From: Pseudoxanthomonas helianthi
Lineage (GTDB): Bacteria > Pseudomonadota > Gammaproteobacteria > Xanthomonadales > Xanthomonadaceae
Reading direction: 5' to 3'
NCBI RefSeq assembly: GCF_017939625.1
Contig: NZ_JAGKTC010000002.1
Span: 673,592-737,591 of the forward strand
Length of the DNA stretch: 64,000 nt
This document shows positions 53,272 to 62,497 of this stretch, piece by piece. The notes beneath the pieces were generated by a model. That model made no database searches and had not been told where the DNA came from. It saw only the letters and a program-made list of their open reading frames with translations. Position numbers and translations under genes: made by a program. How positions within the stretch are numbered: position 1 is the stretch's first letter; each line of letters starts with the position of its first letter.

Positions 53272-54143
53272 ACACCTCCCCGATGCACTGGACCACCCTG
53301 GTCGACGCGCCGACGCTCGCCGCCCACCTGGACGATCCGCAGCTGCGCCTGTTCGATGCGCGCGCGACCGCAGCGGTGCAGGGCACGGCGGACATGGTCG
53401 CGGCCTATGCGGCTTCGCACCTTCCCGGCGCGCAGTACGCCGACCTCAACCTAGACCTTTCCGACCTGAGCAAGGCCGGGCAGGGCCGGCATCCGTTGCC
53501 GGACGACGAAGTCTTCGCACGCAAGCTCGGCCTGTGGGGCGTTTCCCCGGCGCACCAGGTCGTGGTCTACGACGCCGGCGACGGCAGCATGGCCGCGGCG
53601 CGTTTCTGGTGGTTGCTGAAGCTGCTGGGCCACGAACGCGTGGCCGTGCTCGATGGCGGCCTGGCGGCGTGGCGTGCGGCGGGATTGCCGGAAACCGCCG
53701 AGGTGAAGACGCAACCGGAAGAAGCACCGTATCCGGCGAGCTTCGACCGTTCCCGGATCGTCACTGCCGACGCGGTGCGAGCGCGCATCGAACGCGAAAG
53801 CGGCTGGTTGGTCGACGTGCGCGCGGCCGAGCGCTTCCGCGGCGAGGTCGAGCCCATCGACCCGGTCGCCGGCCACGTGCCCGGCGCGGTGAACCGTGCG
53901 TTCGCGTCGAACCTGCGTGATGGGCGTTTCAAACCGAAGGAAGAACTGCACGCCGAGCTCGCGGCGTTGCTGGGCGATCGTGCGTCTTCGGAAATGGTCG
54001 CGATGTGCGGCTCCGGCGTCACCGCCTGCCACCTGCTGCTTGCGCTGGAACATGCCGGCCTGCATGGCGCGAAGGTGTTCGCCGGTTCGTGGAGCGGGTG
54101 GATCAGCGATCCGTCGCGGCCCGTCGCGAAAGGCGCAACGTAG
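53268..54143 (+). CDS. sseA: 3-mercaptopyruvate sulfurtransferase (two-domain rhodanese)
   Basis: The 291-residue protein has an inactive N-terminal and an active C-terminal rhodanese domain. The active-site Cys247 sits in the CGSGVTA loop, the mercaptopyruvate type rather than the thiosulfate type (CRxGxR). DVRAAERFRGEVEPIDPVAGHVPGA is the conserved interdomain part. The start overlaps the stop of the NUDIX fusion (ATGA). Confidence 0.93.
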   Translation: MNTSPMHWTTLVDAPTLAAHLDDPQLRLFDARATAAVQGTADMVAAYAASHLPGAQYADLNLDLSDLSKAGQGRHPLPDDEVFARKLGLWGVSPAHQVVVYDAGDGSMAAARFWWLLKLLGHERVAVLDGGLAAWRAAGLPETAEVKTQPEEAPYPASFDRSRIVTADAVRARIERESGWLVDVRAAERFRGEVEPIDPVAGHVPGAVNRAFASNLRDGRFKPKEELHAELAALLGDRASSEMVAMCGSGVTACHLLLALEHAGLHGAKVFAGSWSGWISDPSRPVAKGAT

Positions 54144-54246
54144 GCGTCGACGGGCCGCTGATGACGCTCCGCGCATGGCGCACGAGCCAGAATCATTTCC
54201 CAAGGGTCGGCATTGCGCATACCTTGGCGAGGTTCTCAGATGGAGC

Positions 54247-55185
54247 ATGCGCATGAAACTCCTTCCCGGCCTGCTTGCCGTGGCTGTGCTGGGCGGCTGT
54301 TCGCCCGCTCCGCAGGCGGCCAACTCCGCGCGACCCGCGGCGAAAGGGGCCGGTCTTGACGCCGGATATCTTGCCGAAATCGAACGCTGGCGCAGCGAAC
54401 GCGCCGAGGAATTGCGCGACCCCGACGGCTGGCTGAGCTTCGCCGGCTCGGGACAAGTCGCCACGGGCGCGCACAGCGTCGGCAGCGCGGCAGACAACGC
54501 CATCGTGTTGCCGAAAGGCCCCGCGAAATGGGGCACCCTGCATCTGTCCGGCGATGGTCGGCTGCGCTTCGACGCAGCGCCCGGCAGCGGGGTGACCGTG
54601 GACGGCAAGGCGTTCGATTCCGTGTCCCTGCTGACCCAGCGGGACAAGGGCGGGCCGACCAGCATCCAGGCCGGCAAGCAGCGCTTCTACGTGGTCAGGA
54701 CCGGCGAAGTCCATGGCTGGCGCTTCCGCGATCCTGAATCGCCCGCATTGGAGGCATTCGCAGGGGTGCCGCACTTCCCGGTCGATCCCTCGTGGCGGAT
54801 CGAAGCAGACTGGAAAGCCTATCCGCAACCGAGGAAGATCGACCTGCTCACCAGCAACGGCACGCTGGAGCCGGGCGAGGTGCCCGGCGAGGCGACGTTC
54901 CAGCGCGATGGCGAGCGTTACACCTTGCTGCCGATCACCCAGGAAGACGACGAACAGCTGTTCTTCATCATCGCCGATCGCACCAGCGGCAAGGAAACCT
55001 ACGGCGGCGCCCGTTTCCTCTACACGCCTCCGGCGCGCGACGGCAGGATCGTGCTGGACTTCAACAAGGCGCAGAACCCGCCGTGCGCGTTGAACGGGCA
55101 CGTGGTCTGCCCGACCGCACCGCCGGAGAATCGCCTGGACCTGCGCATCGCAGCGGGCGAGAAAACCTATCCGCTGGCGCATTGA
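54247..55185 (+). CDS. DUF1684 lipoprotein
   Basis: A 312-residue lipoprotein (lipobox VLGGC, about Cys18) of family DUF1684. Typical parts are EIERWRSERAEELRDPDGWLS, WGTLHLSGDGRLRF, and the C-terminal block FLYTPPARDGRIVLDFNKAQNPPCALNGHVVCPTAPPENRLDLRI with two conserved cysteines. Function is unknown. A GGAG ribosome binding site is five bases before the ATG. It is 104 bp behind sseA, on the same strand. Confidence 0.88.
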   Translation: MRMKLLPGLLAVAVLGGCSPAPQAANSARPAAKGAGLDAGYLAEIERWRSERAEELRDPDGWLSFAGSGQVATGAHSVGSAADNAIVLPKGPAKWGTLHLSGDGRLRFDAAPGSGVTVDGKAFDSVSLLTQRDKGGPTSIQAGKQRFYVVRTGEVHGWRFRDPESPALEAFAGVPHFPVDPSWRIEADWKAYPQPRKIDLLTSNGTLEPGEVPGEATFQRDGERYTLLPITQEDDEQLFFIIADRTSGKETYGGARFLYTPPARDGRIVLDFNKAQNPPCALNGHVVCPTAPPENRLDLRIAAGEKTYPLAH

Positions 55186-55206
55186 AACGATGCGGCGCGA
55201 CGCCGC

Positions 55207-55983
55207 TTATTTCTTCAATCGCGCGACCATCGCTTGCAACGCGGCCTGCGTATCCGGCGAATGCCAGCTTTCGATGAAGCGCTCCAGCTGGATGTTCTCG
55301 GGTTGCAGTGCTTCGACCACGTCGGCGCGCGCCAGCGTGCGGGTCTGCAGCATCGGCTGCTGCGGCAGCTTCAACAGCGATTGCAGCCACGCGATGGCGC
55401 GCGGTACGACATCGATCGCGTCGGCGAGTTCGTCGACCATGCCGATTTCGAAGGCGCGCTCGGCCGGCACCAGGGCACCGGAAACCAGCAGCAATTCGGC
55501 GCGATGCGGGCCGACCACGCGGCGCATCAATTGCTGGATGCCGTCGGGCGCGACCAGGCCGACCTGGGTTTCGTTGAGGCCGATGGCGAACGGCCTGGCC
55601 GGATCGGCGCTGCGCGCCATCACCCGGTAGTCGCAGCACAGCGCCATCACGCAGCCGCCGGCCGGCGCATGTCCGGTGATCGCGGCGGCGACCGGCACGC
55701 GCGATTCGGCCAGCGCCCGGGCCACGCCGAAGAACGCGTTCCAGCTGTCGAGCAGGGCGGCGCGGTCGTCGCCGTGCGAGAGCAGGAACGGCACGTCCAG
55801 GCCGCCCGAGAACACCCGTTCGCCACCCGACAGCACGATGCCATGCACGTCGTCGCCGATCGCCGTGGCCAACGCATCGATCAGCGCTCGGCACAGGGCG
55901 GTGTCCAGCGCATTGACCGGCGGGCGGGCCATGCGGATCTCGCGGATGTCGCCGTGCTGGAAGGTTTCGACCAGTGGGTTCAT
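55207..55983 (-). CDS. Enoyl-CoA hydratase/isomerase family protein
   Basis: A 258-residue crotonase-fold protein. It has the oxyanion segment VFSGGLDVPFLL and GHAPAGGCVMALCCDYRVMA. The two hydratase glutamates are not evident; instead it has NETQVGLVAPDGIQQLMRRVVG. This is the pattern of the dodecenoyl-CoA delta-isomerase group, so I favour isomerase over hydratase. It converges on the DUF1684 gene with a short hairpin (55192-55206) in the 21-bp gap. Confidence 0.85.
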   Translation of the reverse strand: MNPLVETFQHGDIREIRMARPPVNALDTALCRALIDALATAIGDDVHGIVLSGGERVFSGGLDVPFLLSHGDDRAALLDSWNAFFGVARALAESRVPVAAAITGHAPAGGCVMALCCDYRVMARSADPARPFAIGLNETQVGLVAPDGIQQLMRRVVGPHRAELLLVSGALVPAERAFEIGMVDELADAIDVVPRAIAWLQSLLKLPQQPMLQTRTLARADVVEALQPENIQLERFIESWHSPDTQAALQAMVARLKK

Positions 55984-56019
55984 TCAGTACTCCATCGGTT
56001 GCGGCGCTATCATAGGCCA

Positions 56020-56460
56020 ATGAACGCACGCTTCCTTGCCGCTTTTTTCGTCGTGTCCGTTTCCGCGCCGTTCGCCGCCCATGCCAAGCAATGCGCGCCG
56101 GTGGTGAAGGACGGTTGGGTGCGTCTGGGTCCGGTGGCGATGCCGATGATGGCCGGCTTCGGCCGCATCGAGAATCCGTGCCCGCAGCCGGTCGCGGTGG
56201 TTTCGGCACGCAGCCCGGCTTTCGGCGACGTGTCGATCCACGAAAGCCGCGTGGTCGATGGGGTCAACCGGATGCGCGAGCTGGCCGAACTGCCGGTCGC
56301 GGCGAAGTCGGGCGCAACGCTCGCGCCGGGTGGCCTGCACCTGATGCTGATGCGCCCGTCGGCCCCCTTGAAGGAAGGCGACAGGATCGCCGTGACCTTC
56401 AAGTTGAAGGACGGACGCGAGGTTTCCGGGAAACTGGTGGCGAAAAAAACCGGGCCTTGA
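56020..56460 (+). CDS. Copper chaperone PCu(A)C
   Basis: PCu(A)C proteins carry Cu(I) in the periplasm, chiefly for cytochrome c oxidase assembly. The 146-residue protein has a signal peptide ending FAAHA (about residue 22), then VRLGPVAMPMMAGFGRIENP. The copper-site set follows: His in VSIHESRVVDGVNRMRELA (His, Met) and GGLHLMLM (His, Met), the H(M)x10M...HxM pattern. Its stop codon lies inside the arm of a bidirectional terminator. A second copper-related gene in the window is the EGKCG precursor at 38775-39296. Confidence 0.92.
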   Translation: MNARFLAAFFVVSVSAPFAAHAKQCAPVVKDGWVRLGPVAMPMMAGFGRIENPCPQPVAVVSARSPAFGDVSIHESRVVDGVNRMRELAELPVAAKSGATLAPGGLHLMLMRPSAPLKEGDRIAVTFKLKDGREVSGKLVAKKTGP

Positions 56461-56473
56461 GCCCGGTTTTTTT
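56443..56473. terminator. Bidirectional terminator between PCu(A)C and thioesterase genes
   Basis: A perfect 13-bp stem (56443-56455 with 56461-56473, 5-base loop) of which the outer seven pairs are A/T and the inner six GC. It ends both convergent genes and overlaps the stop codons of both. Confidence 0.94.
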
Positions 56474-56892
56474 CATCCCATGCAGGCCGCCCGCACCGAC
56501 TCCGGCAATGGCCGCGCCTTGCCGGTCCTGCGGTCGATCCACACCGCGACCACGTTGCCGTCGTTGTACAGCGTCTTGCCGTCGGCGCTGACGATGCGGT
56601 GGGCGATCGTCGTGCTGCTGGTCCCGATCTTCTCCACGTACAGGTCGATTTCGACGTCCGCCGGATACGGAATCGGCTGGCGATAGTTCAGTTGCACCGA
56701 GACCACGACCGGCGCGAATTCGTCGGTCACCCAGGCTTCGCCGATGGAATCGAACCAGCGGATGCGCGCTTCCTCGAGGAAGGTCAGGTAGCGCGCGTTG
56801 TTGACGTGGTCGAACGCGTCCAGGTCGCTCCAGCGCAATTGCAGCGGCATGCGGAACAGCGGCTTGGGCAGGGTTTCGGCGGGCTGGCTCAT
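56473..56892 (-). CDS. Acyl-CoA thioesterase (hotdog, YbgC/4HBT type)
   Basis: A 139-residue 4HBT hotdog thioesterase. The active-site motif is [24 protein letters not shown] (catalytic Asp in DAFDHVNN), followed by [30 protein letters not shown]. The start overlaps the uvrA stop (ATGA), so it is translated behind uvrA. The substrate is unknown. Confidence 0.9.
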   Translation of the reverse strand: MSQPAETLPKPLFRMPLQLRWSDLDAFDHVNNARYLTFLEEARIRWFDSIGEAWVTDEFAPVVVSVQLNYRQPIPYPADVEIDLYVEKIGTSSTTIAHRIVSADGKTLYNDGNVVAVWIDRRTGKARPLPESVRAACMG

Positions 56893-59822
56893 CGTGCGGC
56901 CTTCTTCTTGGCGGACTTGCGCGGCGGAAGCACGTCGGGCTTGGCGACCGCGGCGGGCTTGCTCGCCTTGCTGGCGGAAGCCGGCAGCAACGGCTTGAGA
57001 AAGCGCCCGGTGTGCGAATCCGGGTTCGCCGCGATCTGCTCCGGCGTGCCGGTGGCGAGGATCTGCCCGCCGCGATGGCCGCCTTCCGGACCCAGGTCGA
57101 CGACCCAGTCGGCGGTCTTGATCACGTCCAGGTTGTGTTCGATCACCACGATGGTGTTGCCGTCGTCGCGCAGTTTGTGCAGCACGCCGAGCAGCGCCTC
57201 GATGTCGTGGAAGTGCAGGCCGGTGGTCGGCTCGTCGAGGATGTACAGGGTGCGCCCGGTGTCGCGGCGCGACAGCTCCTTCGACAGCTTCACGCGCTGC
57301 GCCTCGCCGCCGGACAGCGTGGTCGCGCTCTGGCCCAGCTTGATGTAGCTCAGGCCTACGTCGACCAGCGTTTCGAGTTTCCGCGCCAGCGCCGGCACCG
57401 GCTCGAACAGCTTCAGCGCATCCTCGACGGTCATTTCCAGCACGTCGTTGATGTTGTAGCCCTTGTACAGGATCTCCAGCGTTTCGCGGTTGTAGCGCTT
57501 GCCGTGGCAAACGTCGCAGGGCACGTACACGTCGGGCAGGAAGTGCATCTCGACCTTGATCAGGCCGTCCCCTTGGCAGGCCTCGCAGCGACCGCCGCGC
57601 ACGTTGAAACTGAAGCGCCCGGGCGAATAGCCGCGCGCGCGCGCTTCGGGCACCTGCGCGAACAGCTCGCGCAACGGCGTGAACAGGCCGGTGTAGGTCG
57701 CCGGATTCGAACGCGGGGTGCGGCCGATCGGCGACTGGTCGATGTCGACGACCTTGTCGAACAGATCGAGTCCGACCACATCGCGGTACGGCGCGGGCGT
57801 GTGCGAAGCCCCGTTGATTTCGTTCGCGGCCAACGCATACAGCGTGTCATTGATCAGCGTCGACTTGCCCGAACCCGAAACGCCGGTGATGCAGGTGAAC
57901 AGGCCGGCGGCAATGTCCAGGTCGACATTCTTCAGGTTGTTGCCGGTGGCGCCGCGCAGGTGCAGGGTCATCTGCGGGTTGGCCTTGTGCCGCGCCTTCG
58001 GCACTTCGATGCGGCGCTTGCCGGACAGGTATTCGCCGGTCAGCGAACGCGGCGACTTCATGATGTCCTGCAGCGAACCTTCGCCGACGATTTCGCCGCC
58101 GTGCACGCCGGCGCCGGGACCGATGTCGAGAATGTGGTCGGCGGCGCGGATCGCGTCTTCGTCGTGTTCGACCACGATCACCGTGTTGCCGAGGTCGCGT
58201 AGGCGGGTCAGGGTGCCGAGCAGGCGTTCGTTGTCGCGCTGGTGCAGGCCGATCGACGGCTCGTCGAGCACGTACATCACCCCGACCAGGCCGGCGCCGA
58301 TCTGCGAGGCCAGGCGGATGCGCTGCGCTTCGCCGCCGGACAGCGTGTCGGCCTTGCGTTCCAGGGTCAGGTAGTCGAGGCCGACATCGACCAGGAAGCC
58401 GAGGCGCTCGGCGATTTCCTTGACGATCTTGGTCGCGATCTCGCCGCGCCAGCCCGGCAGCGACAGCTGGCGGAAGAACGACAGCGCTTCGTCGACCGGC
58501 ATCACCACCAGCTCGGGCAGCGGGCGGTCGGCGACGAACACGTTGCGCGCGGACTTGTTCAAACGCGCGCCGCCGCACTCGGGGCAGGGGCGCTCGCTGA
58601 TGTACTTGGCCAGTTCCTCGCGTACCGCCGGCGATTCGGTTTCCTTGTAGCGGCGTTCGAGGTTCGGCACGATTCCTTCGAACTTGTGCTTGCGCTGCAC
58701 GCGTCCGCCGGAATCGGTGATGTAGTTGAAGGTGATCAGTTCGCCGTCGCTGCCGTACAGCACGGCCTGGCGGACGTTTTCCGGCAGCGATTGCCATGGC
58801 ACGTCGACGTCGAACTTGTAGTGCTTGGCCAGCGACTGGATCAGCTGGAAGTAGTAGGCGTTGCGCCGGTCCCAGCCGCGCACCGCGCCGGCGGCCAGCG
58901 ACAGTTCCGGATGCACGACCACGCGCGCCGGGTCGAAGAACTGGGCCACGCCCAGGCCGTCGCATTCGGGGCAGGCGCCGACCGGCGAGTTGAACGAGAA
59001 CAGGCGCGGTTCCAGTTCCGGCAACGAGTAGTCGCAGACCGGGCAGCTGTACTTCGACGAGAACAGCAGCGGCGCGGCGTCGGCATTGTCCAGCGACTGC
59101 ACGGCGGCCATGCCATCGCCGAGCTTCAGCGCGGTTTCGAAGCTTTCGGACAGGCGCTGCTTGAGGTCGGCGCGCGGCTTGAAGCGGTCGATCACCGCTT
59201 CGATGGTGTGCTTCTGCCGCAACGCCAGCGGCGGCACCGCGTCGATTTCGTACAGCGTGCCGTCGACGCGCACGCGCACGAAGCCCTGCGCGCGCAGTTG
59301 CTCGAACACCTGCGCATGCTCGCCCTTGCGCTCGCGGATCACCGGCGCCAGCAGCATCCAGCGCTGCTCGGCGGTCTCCGGCTTGTCGGCCAGCGCCAGC
59401 ACCTGGTCGACCATCTGGCTGACCGTCTGCGCCTCCAGCGGATAGCCATGGTCGGGGCAGCGCGGCAGGCCGACGCGCGCATACAGCAGGCGCAGGTAGT
59501 CGTAGATCTCGGTAATGGTGCCGACGGTGGAGCGCGGGTTGTGCGAAGTCGATTTCTGTTCGATCGAAATCGCCGGGGACAGACCCTCGATGTGGTCGAC
59601 GTCCGGCTTCTCCATCACGCTGAGGAACTGCCGGGCGTACGCCGACAGCGATTCGACGTAGCGGCGCTGGCCTTCCGCGTAGATGGTGTCGAACGCCAGC
59701 GACGACTTGCCCGAGCCGGACAGGCCGGTGATGACGATCAGCTTGTCGCGGGGGAGGTCGAGGTCGAGGTTCTTGAGGTTGTGCGTCCGCGCGCCGCGGA
59801 TGCGGATGAAGTCCATGGCCAT
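56889..59822 (-). CDS. uvrA: Excinuclease ABC subunit A
   Basis: UvrA is the DNA-damage sensor of nucleotide excision repair. It has two ABC ATPase halves: Walker [10 protein letters not shown] near residue 35 and GVSGSGKST in the second half. There are two LSGGEAQR signatures and two Walker B regions ([26 protein letters not shown]). The zinc modules [20 protein letters not shown] and [16 protein letters not shown] are intact. The start [16 protein letters not shown] at 59822 gives 977 residues. The open frame runs further up to 59933 with no support. The C-terminus has a Lys/Ala/Pro-rich tail. Confidence 0.96.
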   Translation of the reverse strand: MAMDFIRIRGARTHNLKNLDLDLPRDKLIVITGLSGSGKSSLAFDTIYAEGQRRYVESLSAYARQFLSVMEKPDVDHIEGLSPAISIEQKSTSHNPRSTVGTITEIYDYLRLLYARVGLPRCPDHGYPLEAQTVSQMVDQVLALADKPETAEQRWMLLAPVIRERKGEHAQVFEQLRAQGFVRVRVDGTLYEIDAVPPLALRQKHTIEAVIDRFKPRADLKQRLSESFETALKLGDGMAAVQSLDNADAAPLLFSSKYSCPVCDYSLPELEPRLFSFNSPVGACPECDGLGVAQFFDPARVVVHPELSLAAGAVRGWDRRNAYYFQLIQSLAKHYKFDVDVPWQSLPENVRQAVLYGSDGELITFNYITDSGGRVQRKHKFEGIVPNLERRYKETESPAVREELAKYISERPCPECGGARLNKSARNVFVADRPLPELVVMPVDEALSFFRQLSLPGWRGEIATKIVKEIAERLGFLVDVGLDYLTLERKADTLSGGEAQRIRLASQIGAGLVGVMYVLDEPSIGLHQRDNERLLGTLTRLRDLGNTVIVVEHDEDAIRAADHILDIGPGAGVHGGEIVGEGSLQDIMKSPRSLTGEYLSGKRRIEVPKARHKANPQMTLHLRGATGNNLKNVDLDIAAGLFTCITGVSGSGKSTLINDTLYALAANEINGASHTPAPYRDVVGLDLFDKVVDIDQSPIGRTPRSNPATYTGLFTPLRELFAQVPEARARGYSPGRFSFNVRGGRCEACQGDGLIKVEMHFLPDVYVPCDVCHGKRYNRETLEILYKGYNINDVLEMTVEDALKLFEPVPALARKLETLVDVGLSYIKLGQSATTLSGGEAQRVKLSKELSRRDTGRTLYILDEPTTGLHFHDIEALLGVLHKLRDDGNTIVVIEHNLDVIKTADWVVDLGPEGGHRGGQILATGTPEQIAANPDSHTGRFLKPLLPASASKASKPAAVAKPDVLPPRKSAKKKAAR

Positions 59823-60277
59823 CGGGTGGGGTCCGTGAGGCGAACGAGTAAGCGTAGCGGTCGCTTTATTTGGGGGCAAATACGACCAACTCCAAGAATG
59901 CAGGGAAGGAGTCCCGGATGCTGAGACAGCCACGAGTTGGGGGCCGACAGCTCGCTTCGATCAGCCCTGGGGGAGGCAGCAAGGCATAGGTTCGGGGGTA
60001 TGGGACGACAGGATTTAGTATTTATTTTATTTATCAATAACTTAGGTTGTATGACCCGCGCCATGGGCGAGTTAGAACCGCCACCCCGCCTGTGCCAGCG
60101 CCGGTGCATGGAGTCCGGGCCGGCACGTTCGGCACCGGCCCGCCGCCCCGCGAGGTTTCGGTTCCCCCACCATTTGACCGCAAGTTCCTGTTATCGCTAC
60201 AATTCCGCTTCTGTCCGCCCCGCTGGGGATGGCCAGGCCGAAAATAACTACAGAATCAAAGCCTAGAGGTTCCCACC
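59823..60277. other. Gap between divergent uvrA and rplU
   Basis: A 455-bp gap with no convincing gene. It includes a strongly AT-rich patch at about 60011-60055 (TTTAGTATTTATTTTATTTA), unlike the rest of the window. The sigma70-like promoter of rplU and its leader fill the last 105 bases. Short reading frames here have no ribosome binding sites or recognisable features. Confidence 0.7.
60174..60203 (+). promoter_or_regulatory. Putative rplU promoter
   Basis: TTGACC (60174-60179) and TACAAT (60198-60203) with an 18-base spacer match the sigma70 consensus in 5/6 and 5/6 positions. Transcription would start near 60210, about 68 bases before rplU. Confidence 0.75.
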
Positions 60278-60586
60278 ATGTACGCAGTTCTGGTCACCGG
60301 CGGTAAGCAATACCGCGTCGCGCAGGGCGAAACGCTCCGCGTCGAAAAGCTCGAAGCCGAAGCCGGCAATTCGATCACCTTCGACAACATCCTGCTGTTG
60401 GGCGATGGCGACGGCATCACCGTCGGCGACGCGCTCAAGGGCGCCAGCGTCACCGCCAAGGTCGTCGGCCACGGCCGCGCCGACAAGGTGCGCATCATCA
60501 AGTTCCGCCGCCGCAAGCACCACATGAAGCAACAGGGTCACCGGCAGCATTACACCGAAATCGAAATCACCGGCATCAGCAAGTAA
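60278..60586 (+). CDS. rplU: 50S ribosomal protein L21
   Basis: L21 binds domain II of 23S rRNA. The 102-residue protein starts [20 protein letters not shown] and ends with [22 protein letters not shown] and EIEITGI, the family signature. AGAGG lies nine bases before the start. It is the first gene of rplU-rpmA, followed by obgE. Confidence 0.98.
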   Translation: MYAVLVTGGKQYRVAQGETLRVEKLEAEAGNSITFDNILLLGDGDGITVGDALKGASVTAKVVGHGRADKVRIIKFRRRKHHMKQQGHRQHYTEIEITGISK

Positions 60587-60598
60587 GGAGAAACAGTC

Positions 60599-60859
60599 AT
60601 GGCACACAAAAAGGGCGTAGGCTCCTCGCGCAACGGCCGCGACTCCAACCCGAAGATGCTCGGCGTGAAGGTGTACGGCGGCCAGTCGATCGACGCCGGC
60701 AACATCATCGTCCGCCAGCGCGGCACCCAGTTCCATCCGGGCGCCAACGTCGGCCTGGGCCGCGACCACACGCTGTTCGCGCTGGTCGACGGCAAGGTGG
60801 AGTTCGCCACCAAGGGTCCGCAGAAGCGCCGCACGGTGAGCGTGGTCGCCGCCGAGTAA
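60599..60859 (+). CDS. rpmA: 50S ribosomal protein L27
   Basis: L27 reaches the peptidyl transferase centre with its N-terminus. The 86-residue protein has the standard [24 protein letters not shown] start and [27 protein letters not shown] lies upstream. It is 12 bp behind rplU. A terminator follows. Confidence 0.98.
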   Translation: MAHKKGVGSSRNGRDSNPKMLGVKVYGGQSIDAGNIIVRQRGTQFHPGANVGLGRDHTLFALVDGKVEFATKGPQKRRTVSVVAAE

Positions 60860-60888
60860 TCGCGCCGGCGCATCGCTTCCCCGGAAAG

Positions 60889-60909
60889 CCCCGCTTCGGC
60901 GGGGTTTTT
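60889..60909 (+). terminator. Terminator after rpmA
   Basis: A short GC stem (60889-60894 with 60899-60904, TTCG tetraloop) followed by a T run. It ends rplU-rpmA before obgE. Confidence 0.9.
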
Positions 60910-60940
60910 CGTTTGTGAAGCCCCTACCTTTGTTATCTAA

Positions 60941-62005
<1,065 letters not shown>

Positions 62006-62035
62006 GTCGGCCGTGCTTTCGGCGCGGGAAAAAAA

Positions 62036-62059
62036 GAAGCCCGGCCAAGGCCGGGCTTC
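62036..62059. terminator. Bidirectional terminator between obgE and rpsT
   Basis: An 11-bp stem (62036-62046 with 62049-62059, loop AA) preceded on the plus strand by an A run, so on the minus strand it is followed by TTTTTTT. It is strongest as the rpsT terminator and can also end obgE. Confidence 0.9.
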
Positions 62060-62087
62060 CGTGTCTTCGCGTCCGAGTGCCGCTGTA

Positions 62088-62360
62088 TCAGGCGGCGGTC
62101 TGCAGCGCCTTGATGCGCGCGGTCAGGCGGCTCTTGTGGCGGGCGGCCTTGTTCTTGTGGATCAGGCCACGGGCGCTGAAACGGTCGAGGATCGGCTGGG
62201 CGACCGCGAAGGCTTCCTGCGCGCCCTTGGCGTCGTTGGCGTCGAGCGCCTTCAGGACTTTCTTGACGGCGGTGCGAAGCTGCGAGCGCTGGGCATTGTT
62301 GCGCGCGTTGCGCACGATGGTCTGCTTGGCGCGCTTCTTGGCGGACTTGATGTTGGCCAC
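62088..62360 (-). CDS. rpsT: 30S ribosomal protein S20
   Basis: S20 binds the 5' domain and h44 of 16S rRNA. The 90-residue basic, helical protein starts [22 protein letters not shown] and ends [20 protein letters not shown]. It is divergent from murJ and convergent with obgE, the common arrangement in this family of bacteria. Confidence 0.98.
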   Translation of the reverse strand: MANIKSAKKRAKQTIVRNARNNAQRSQLRTAVKKVLKALDANDAKGAQEAFAVAQPILDRFSARGLIHKNKAARHKSRLTARIKALQTAA

Positions 62361-62497
62361 GGTGGGTTCCTGGGAAATTCGGGTCTGGACGGAAGACGGA
62401 AAATCGAGCCGGAAATTATGGGGTATTCAAAGACTTGCGTCAACCTGACCGCCGGGCGGTCCGATTCGGGCCGGAACCGGGTGCCGGAGGGCGCGAA

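Noticed and set aside
59937-60266. 109-codon plus-strand frame before rplU
   Set aside because: It runs through the AT-rich patch and the rplU promoter and has no recognisable domain.
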